From positions 1 to 58,702 of the forward strand of contig CAJTIT010000019.1 of NCBI GenBank assembly GCA_910576345.1: a stretch of DNA of 58,702 bases, in the 5' to 3' direction. The notes beneath the pieces are model-generated. The model saw nothing but the letters and a program-made list of their open reading frames with translations, searched no databases and had not been told where the DNA came from. A program made the translations under genes and the position numbers. Source of the stretch: Erysipelotrichales bacterium. Lineage in GTDB: Bacteria; Bacillota_I; Bacilli_A; Erysipelotrichales; Erysipelotrichaceae. Below are positions 54,301-58,702 of this stretch, piece after piece (position 1 is the first letter of the stretch; every line of letters starts with the position of its first letter).

Positions 54301-57300
54301 AAGGAAGTCATATCATTCCATAATGCGAATGATGCGCCCTTTGTCTGCGGATGTGCGACCGGCATAATGGCTTCTCCGGATGGATTTCTTCCTGATTTAA
54401 AGTTGTTGACTTCAAAATTTTCATACAGTTTCTTTGTATCATAGCGATCCGGATATCCGGCATTTCCTGCCGGTACGATATACAACCATCCGCCATACGT
54501 ATTAATCACATCATAACCTGCATTGTATGTTTCATGTACGTCTGCCCAATAAGGAGCCCACAAATTCATAACAATTTCATTGGTTACCGGTGTTGTACCA
54601 TTGAATCCGTTTTTGCCTAATGAAGCCCATGCGCGACTTTGATAACCTTTGGCATTTACGTATTTTGCGAAATGATCTGTCCATTTGCGCATCTGTTCAC
54701 CATATGCTTTATCATACTCATCTGTTCCAATATGGAAATTTTTACTTTGTATGACAGGATCAGGACCATCCAGATATTCGTCGATGAGGTTTTCAATGAT
54801 TTCTGCATTCGCATTGAACGCATCCTCTGTTCTGATATCTAAATATCCTGCTTTCCACATAACGACACCGTCTATATCTTTTAAAGCGTCTGCGTGATAA
54901 GGCGTATCCAATTCCGTTATAACATCAATTCCATATACTTTCATATCTTTCTGATATTGACGATAATCGTTTTTCGTATAGTATCCGTCTTTTGCGTTGA
55001 TGGATGGATACACTTCACTTTCCAAACGGAATGCACTGTATCCGGATTGACCCCAATAATCATTGATATGAATATGTGCTTCATTCATTTTATAAAAGGA
55101 CATATAGATGGTCATTTCCTTTAGGTATTCCAAAGGAATATACATTCTTCCAACATCGATCATACCTGCACGCACTTCATATTGCGGATAATCTCTTGTT
55201 AATCCTTTTGGCGCCGTATGATCATTCTGATACAGAATTTGCGTAATGGACGCTGCACCATACAGCCATCCGTTTTTCGTATTCTGTGGAGCTGAAATTG
55301 TTACAGTTTCTTGGATATCCATATAATATCCTTCTTCGCCCAATTCATCTGTAGTAAAGTTAGAAGTGAAAACAATGTCTCCGGCTTTGCCGCTAGCTGC
55401 TTTCACAACATTCAGGTCCATGCCTAGCATATCTTTTATATACGTTTTTAAAACATCTGCCGCACCTTTTTGATTTTCTGCCGTATAGATGATTTGGGAA
55501 TTTCCGCTTAATTGGAATGTACCTGTGTCGCCTTTCCACTCTCTTAATCCCGGCAAAACATTTGGTTTTGCATTCCCACTTGTCGTATATTGACCCGGTA
55601 CACTGAATTTGATGTCTGTGTCACTGTTCGCAATATCGGTTTCGTCATTTTTGTTGACAACTTGATATAAAACATTGACTTCCATATCTTGTAGTGGCGT
55701 ATAAACAGTCCCATCCATCGCAACCACTTGTTGATTATCAGAGCCATACAATTTGATTTCAAATCCTTCCGGAACTTCCGGTAACTTCAGTTGATTGTTT
55801 TCAATGGTTGGAGCCGCATTGTTAATCTGCTTCAATACATCGGCAGATGTTGTTACAGTACGATCCACTTGTTTATAGATTTCAAACTCATAAATACTTC
55901 CGCTATATTTATTTTTATTCGTATGTGTCCAACGTTTTAACTGCACATATTTTACATAACGTGCCTTGACCGGATCAATATCAATTTCTTTGATTTCTTT
56001 CGGTCCGCCATCTGGCAAATCCTCTGCGATATAAACATCCGTATAATTCACACCATCCGTAGATACTTGAATTTTGAATGCAGGAGGACAAGATTCATAG
56101 TTTAAAACCAAATGAGAAATGGTTCTTCTGAAACCAAAATCTACTTGAAGCCATTGTTCATCTGCATTTTTTGCGAAGGATACACGTGTCGAATTGTCTC
56201 CATCTACTGCCATCGGTGCAGTGAAACGACCATCGTTGACTTCCAATCCGGATACAGTCACGGTTTGATTCAGTGCCAGGTTATCATAGTTTTTCGCATC
56301 CGGATTTTTTCCATATACCTCAAATTCGTAAATGCTTCCACTATAATATTTGCCATTGGTTGCATGTTTCCAACGTTTCAACTGTACGTATTTTACATAC
56401 CTTGCATTCACAGGTTCAATATCTATTTCTTTGATGACGGTAGGTCCACCGTCTTCCAGTTTCGTTTCTTCATGGACATCTGTAAACGTTGTGCCATCCA
56501 TAGATACTTGAATTTTAAAACTTGGCGGACAAGATTCATAATTCAGCTTGATATGAGAAATACTGTATTCTTGTCCTAAATCTACTGTCAGCCATTGTTC
56601 GTCAACATCTTTTGCGAAAGATACACGGCTGGTTTTAGATACCACGCCGTCAACAGCCATCTCCGCTGTGAAGCGTCCATCATTGACTTCCAATCCGGAG
56701 ACAGTAACAGATTTGTTTAGCGCTAGATTTGGATATTTTGTTTGAAGCTGATTCATTGCCGTTTGTATTTCTTGAGCCGCATTGTTGACTTCTTCTTGTG
56801 TTGCGGCGCTTGATAATGTTTCTCCCGCAACTAGTTTCTCATCCAATGCTATATTGGATGCGTCGGAATAACGATCTTCATCCAAAGCATTTGCTTGTGC
56901 AATCACTTTGTTAAGCAATTCACTGGAAACGACTTGTTCATCCAATAATGTTGCATCCAAATAGAACAAATTATGATCAGACAATGTTGTTTCCACCATT
57001 GTAATTTGATCGACTTGAATATTTCTTGTCGTAATAATATTATCAACTGCATTCGTCTTCATGGTCGCATCAACACCGTTGAACGTATCAAACCATTTTC
57101 CGTCTTTTCCATTGGCAATGTTGTAATCTGTCAGGAATGGATCGATTTCATCATGACTTTGATCCGTATTAAAATCTCCAAATAAGATTTTGTATTCATT
57201 GGAATCGCTGTCCATAATGGATTTTACTTCCATCATCTGTTTATTGCGCGCCTCTTGTGACTCATGCGTCAAATGTGTATTATATATGGACACAGTCTTT

Positions 57301-57734
57301 CCATCCACTGTGATTTCTGCTTTTATATATGCTCTTGCTTCATTAATGCCTTCGCTGTTTAATGCTCCGCCAATAGAATTGGATAGTGAAAGCTTAGAAA
57401 TAAGTCCGATACCGTACTCACCTACACCGTCCTTCATATCAATTGATTTTTGGAACGCTGTGTTGGTATATACGCCTTGTTGCGCAAATTTTTCCAGCAT
57501 ATCGTAATTGTTTCGGCTTGTATTGACATCTACCTCTTGAATACCGGCTACATCGATTGAGTGATCAACCAGTAATTGGTTCAATTGAGTGATGTCTGGT
57601 TTTTTGTTTGCGGCAATATTAAAGGTAGCGACACGCAGTGTCGAATTCGCCGCACGGCTTGTGATTGGCGTTATCAAAGTCGTTGCAAGTGCAAGAGCCA
57701 TCAAAGATTTTGCCATTCTTTTTAACTGTTTCAT
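51354..57734 (-). CDS. Secreted EEP nuclease/phosphatase-GH20 hexosaminidase fusion with F5/8C and FIVAR domains
   Basis: 2126 residues. Signal peptide 1-29. Residues 33-265: DNase-I-like EEP domain with all motifs (N39, E67 in GIQEVD, H154 in NTHLTH, D187/N189 in GDFNTD, D253/H254 in LSDHN). F5/8C domains at about 335-475 and 485-622. GH20 lead-in domain about 725-840, GH20 barrel about 850-1190 with catalytic D1005-E1006 in HIGTDEYD. A LamG-like domain (1207-1390), a third F5/8C and a second sandwich follow, then three FIVAR-like helical modules, a Pro/Asp linker, the shared membrane-proximal module (SEDGDITFIPSWRK, HNSNYAIVS), a hydrophobic helix and RRKKEV. It should release terminal N-acetylhexosamine or lacto-N-biose from mucin or milk glycans; the EEP domain may degrade DNA or cleave phosphate or sphingomyelin esters. 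AAAGGA precedes the ATG. Confidence 0.9.
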   Translation of the reverse strand: MKQLKRMAKSLMALALATTLITPITSRAANSTLRVATFNIAANKKPDITQLNQLLVDHSIDVAGIQEVDVNTSRNNYDMLEKFAQQGVYTNTAFQKSIDMKDGVGEYGIGLISKLSLSNSIGGALNSEGINEARAYIKAEITVDGKTVSIYNTHLTHESQEARNKQMMEVKSIMDSDSNEYKILFGDFNTDQSHDEIDPFLTDYNIANGKDGKWFDTFNGVDATMKTNAVDNIITTRNIQVDQITMVETTLSDHNLFYLDATLLDEQVVSSELLNKVIAQANALDEDRYSDASNIALDEKLVAGETLSSAATQEEVNNAAQEIQTAMNQLQTKYPNLALNKSVTVSGLEVNDGRFTAEMAVDGVVSKTSRVSFAKDVDEQWLTVDLGQEYSISHIKLNYESCPPSFKIQVSMDGTTFTDVHEETKLEDGGPTVIKEIDIEPVNARYVKYVQLKRWKHATNGKYYSGSIYEFEVYGKNPDAKNYDNLALNQTVTVSGLEVNDGRFTAPMAVDGDNSTRVSFAKNADEQWLQVDFGFRRTISHLVLNYESCPPAFKIQVSTDGVNYTDVYIAEDLPDGGPKEIKEIDIDPVKARYVKYVQLKRWTHTNKNKYSGSIYEFEIYKQVDRTVTTSADVLKQINNAAPTIENNQLKLPEVPEGFEIKLYGSDNQQVVAMDGTVYTPLQDMEVNVLYQVVNKNDETDIANSDTDIKFSVPGQYTTSGNAKPNVLPGLREWKGDTGTFQLSGNSQIIYTAENQKGAADVLKTYIKDMLGMDLNVVKAASGKAGDIVFTSNFTTDELGEEGYYMDIQETVTISAPQNTKNGWLYGAASITQILYQNDHTAPKGLTRDYPQYEVRAGMIDVGRMYIPLEYLKEMTIYMSFYKMNEAHIHINDYWGQSGYSAFRLESEVYPSINAKDGYYTKNDYRQYQKDMKVYGIDVITELDTPYHADALKDIDGVVMWKAGYLDIRTEDAFNANAEIIENLIDEYLDGPDPVIQSKNFHIGTDEYDKAYGEQMRKWTDHFAKYVNAKGYQSRAWASLGKNGFNGTTPVTNEIVMNLWAPYWADVHETYNAGYDVINTYGGWLYIVPAGNAGYPDRYDTKKLYENFEVNNFKSGRNPSGEAIMPVAHPQTKGASFALWNDMTSFKTGFSWFDIHDRIKDAVSLVSEKTWYGEDDNGQTYAQFKERIDALQNKVPNANPGRYVESDSDLIVNYTFGEDGTTVKDNGTNGYDATLTNARANDGTVSFDGTGYLSLPMDSIGYPYTIMMKLTLDELNEDATLFSGKDGTFYINKLGKLSYARDQYEFTFNYTPKANEAITLALACDNKNLTLYVDGNLIGNGKLTNTTIAGKAQQSSTFVLPVEKVFDHTKGTLSEMSIYNRALSKDEIFELMGIVKENLALNKDVSVSGLEVSDGRFTGEMAVDGVVSTESRVSFAKDKDEQWLLVDLGEEKRIGDFVVNFESTVGKYEIQVSKDGINFETVYRKNEAQIIASKGVPAEEKISIDPVDARYVKYVQKERWKHSGNNNFYSGSIYEFEVYAPLDNKPRPSIDALLALTPDTSGKTTAQRQIGKNTSNKVNVEFDMVTTTEDTSIVDIPVGLGAYDSNHTSYTQIPMLMRMYKDGKFGAYNGNLQDGKVIGFVQSNMAYEPNTSYHVRFAVDLDKSTYSVYITAPEGKEVCIGKDYAYRVAAPADLGKLYLFNIVSSVPAGSHWLDHITLTNVDQQSVDKSKLNAWIDTLEQVKPDAYTQESWEAFSALLDYAKEVSADEFATQVNIDKTVETLKTAKDLLKEKVDKAPLEAAIEKANTVQPDGYTKASYQKLQDAIVSGQALLEKEDLTKEEVEQAVQLIEDAIKNLVAVANKEALQDALNQYAYLMKQLSDYPKADAEAFQNAYANAESMLKDSEAAQSDVDQAVKVLLETAKVLEAYEKPNPDDPNQPTDPDQPENPGNVYVKDEVSVVSDTSLGEGVKLMVDRFSDTMIKVFKNKIKDKTFLNQYKIEKLFDMYFVNREGDRLKLDNPMNMVVTIQLDKDMFHKKLHVVYISEDGDITFIPSWRKGNSIQFNTTHNSNYAIVSTVSTTLESINQPNSLIKDTATETKDSGNCMLWMTVLALAGLGITFIRRKKEV

Positions 57735-57755
57735 ACACTCTTTCCTTTCTTTTAA

Positions 57756-57769
57756 TCTACAAATGTAGA
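57756..57769. repeat. Short perfect hairpin in the GH20 gene leader
   Basis: TCTACA-AA-TGTAGA, 22 bases before the start codon. With the larger hairpin next to it, it would fold the 5' leader of the GH20 mRNA. Role unknown. Confidence 0.45.
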
Positions 57770-57813
57770 GTTTTCTAAACAGGTGTTTTTTTGATAAAAA
57801 AGCCTGTTTTTTT
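57765..57813 (+). repeat. Dispersed hairpin element, copy 2 (terminator orientation on plus strand)
   Basis: AACAGGTG ... CCTGTT (57778-57808) and seven T on the plus strand, preceded by GTAGAGTTTTCTA. It matches the terminator at 13262-13310 over about 50 bases but here faces against the surface-protein gene and lies in its leader. Confidence 0.6.
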
Positions 57814-58035
57814 AAGTATAAATATATAGTTTATTATTTTTTTTCGCTTTCTATAATTGTCTACATATTGAGACATTGTAATAAAATATATCTATACTTC
57901 ACTAAAATACAACCATTTGACTGTCAAAAATTTATGACCTCCTTTAACAATTACTACAATAAAACAAGACCTAAAAAGCATACGAAAAACATTTCAGATC
58001 TTGCCTAATTAAATAGTAACAACTCTTACACTAAT

Positions 58036-58064
58036 ATGATAACGCTTTCATGTTGTTTTTGCAA
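58036..58064 (-). promoter_or_regulatory. Candidate promoter of the GH20 fusion gene
   Basis: Minus strand TTGCAA (58064-58059), 17-bp spacer, TATCAT (58041-58036). It would give a leader of nearly 300 bases. A nearer TTGACA (about 57932) lacks a good -10. The rest of 57735-58153 has no gene. Confidence 0.45.
58037..58050 (-). promoter_or_regulatory. cre site (CcpA binding)
   Basis: TGAAAGCGTTATCA fits the TGWNANCGNTNWCA consensus at every position and overlaps the -10 of the candidate promoter, which is where CcpA represses. It points to carbon catabolite control of the glycan-degrading protein. Confidence 0.7.
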
Positions 58065-58153
58065 TAGTTTTTTTGAAAAACCTTTATATTTTTTATAAAT
58101 ACATTCTTTATTGTGACATTAAGTAATGTATTTACAATATTTCTTTGGATAAA

Positions 58154-58702
58154 TCAAGATTTCCAGAATACATCTTTCTGCTTATTTCTTTTAAATAATA
58201 AATAGCTTAAAATTCCTAATGTGATGAGACTGATTCCCATATAAATATTGGTATTTGTTTCATCTCCTGTAATGGCACCACCTATGTTTGGTGTATAGGT
58301 TCCCATGACGCTTGTATTACTTTCTTTATCACCTATAATGGATACAATGCCTAATTCATCTGTTTCATAAATTAGATAACCATCTTCTATTTTGTATTCT
58401 ATCTTTTCATAAGTTCCATTTGCATTTTTTCTCATTAAAATTGGATTTTGAATGTCATCATAAGGTATCTTTACTTTTAAAATACCATCTGGTTGTACTT
58501 CCACACCATCTTTCAAAAGCTTTACATCAAAGACTTTCTTTATTTCATTTGTTTCATTTATGAAATCTTTTGCGTCATTTGCGATTTCTTCTTTTTTATT
58601 ATCTGTCACATCTTCTACTTTTAATGCAAAGTTTGGTAAGAATGGTGTGCCATCTGGCTTTTCTATTTTGATGCCATTGTCTTCTAATTCAGTGTTTTGT
58701 TT
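58154..58702 (-). CDS. C-terminal part of a second giant surface protein (paralogue of the 13.3 kb gene)
   Basis: The frame is open to the end of the window; about 182 residues are seen. It starts KQNTELEDNGIKIEKPDGTP and is nearly identical to the last 180 residues of the protein encoded at 13327-17832: DGTLKVKIPY-like strand, YETDELGIVSIIGDKESNTS, then NIGGAITGDETNTNIYMGIS, a hydrophobic helix and a KRNKQKDVF tail. So it is the membrane-proximal module and anchor of a paralogous adhesin. It is upstream of the GH20 gene on the same strand; no strong terminator is seen between them, only an AT-rich AAATACATT/AATGTATTT stem. Confidence 0.85.
   Translation of the reverse strand, partial: KQNTELEDNGIKIEKPDGTPFLPNFALKVEDVTDNKKEEIANDAKDFINETNEIKKVFDVKLLKDGVEVQPDGILKVKIPYDDIQNPILMRKNANGTYEKIEYKIEDGYLIYETDELGIVSIIGDKESNTSVMGTYTPNIGGAITGDETNTNIYMGISLITLGILSYLLFKRNKQKDVFWKS

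Overview
The window looks like a low-GC Gram-positive gut commensal of the Bacillota, most likely an Erysipelotrichia relative. This is an inference from gene content: strong AAGGAGG ribosome sites, sigma-A promoters, a CsoR/CopA pair, MarR, MerR and TetR regulators, huge cell-surface proteins with Gram-positive tails, and an M14/S9 peptidase locus beside an Opp transporter. I saw no tRNA, rRNA or CRISPR array.

Layout. Positions 1-0.96 kb hold the end of an IS30-type transposase. Next on the minus strand come a leukocidin-like protein without a signal peptide (1.0-2.7 kb), a lysine-rich histone-H1-like protein (2.9-4.2 kb) and a MarR/RND efflux operon (4.3-8.4 kb). Two giant surface proteins (8.8-17.8 kb) follow, with an ECF sigma factor carrying a membrane segment just upstream (18.0-19.0 kb). 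An M20 amidohydrolase and a divergent MerR regulator share a typical MerR 19-bp-spacer promoter (19.2-21.2 kb). Two small genes (one frameshifted), an L-lactate permease and a frameshifted zinc-ribbon gene lead to a mobile island at 24-30.2 kb.

The island is a shortened Tn916-family element. It has oriT, a frameshifted relaxase, Xis and Int, and carries an EcoRI-like restriction enzyme, an M.RsrI-like methyltransferase and a small HTH protein. From 30.6 to 44 kb lies a divergent peptide-use locus: a minus-strand operon (S9 prolyl oligopeptidase, two M14 carboxypeptidase paralogues, and two amidohydrolases of which one has lost every metal ligand) faces a plus-strand oppBCDF-oppA transporter. 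The likely logic is uptake of peptides followed by stepwise intracellular hydrolysis.

A decayed IS3 copy (44.1-44.9 kb) separates this from copA-csoR (44.9-47.7 kb), which has a clear promoter and operator. A decayed TetR/flavodoxin-family operon (47.9-49.1 kb), a trypsin-like protease without a signal peptide, a nitroreductase and a HAD-phosphatase fragment follow. From 51.4 to 57.7 kb one 2126-residue secreted protein joins a DNase-I-like (EEP) domain to a GH20 hexosaminidase; a perfect-consensus cre site overlaps its candidate promoter. The window ends inside a paralogue of the 13.3-17.8 kb surface protein. The four surface proteins share related membrane-proximal modules, which suggests one display system. 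Genes above 3.5 kb are intact while the frameshifts cluster in small accessory genes, so they look like real decay rather than poor sequence.
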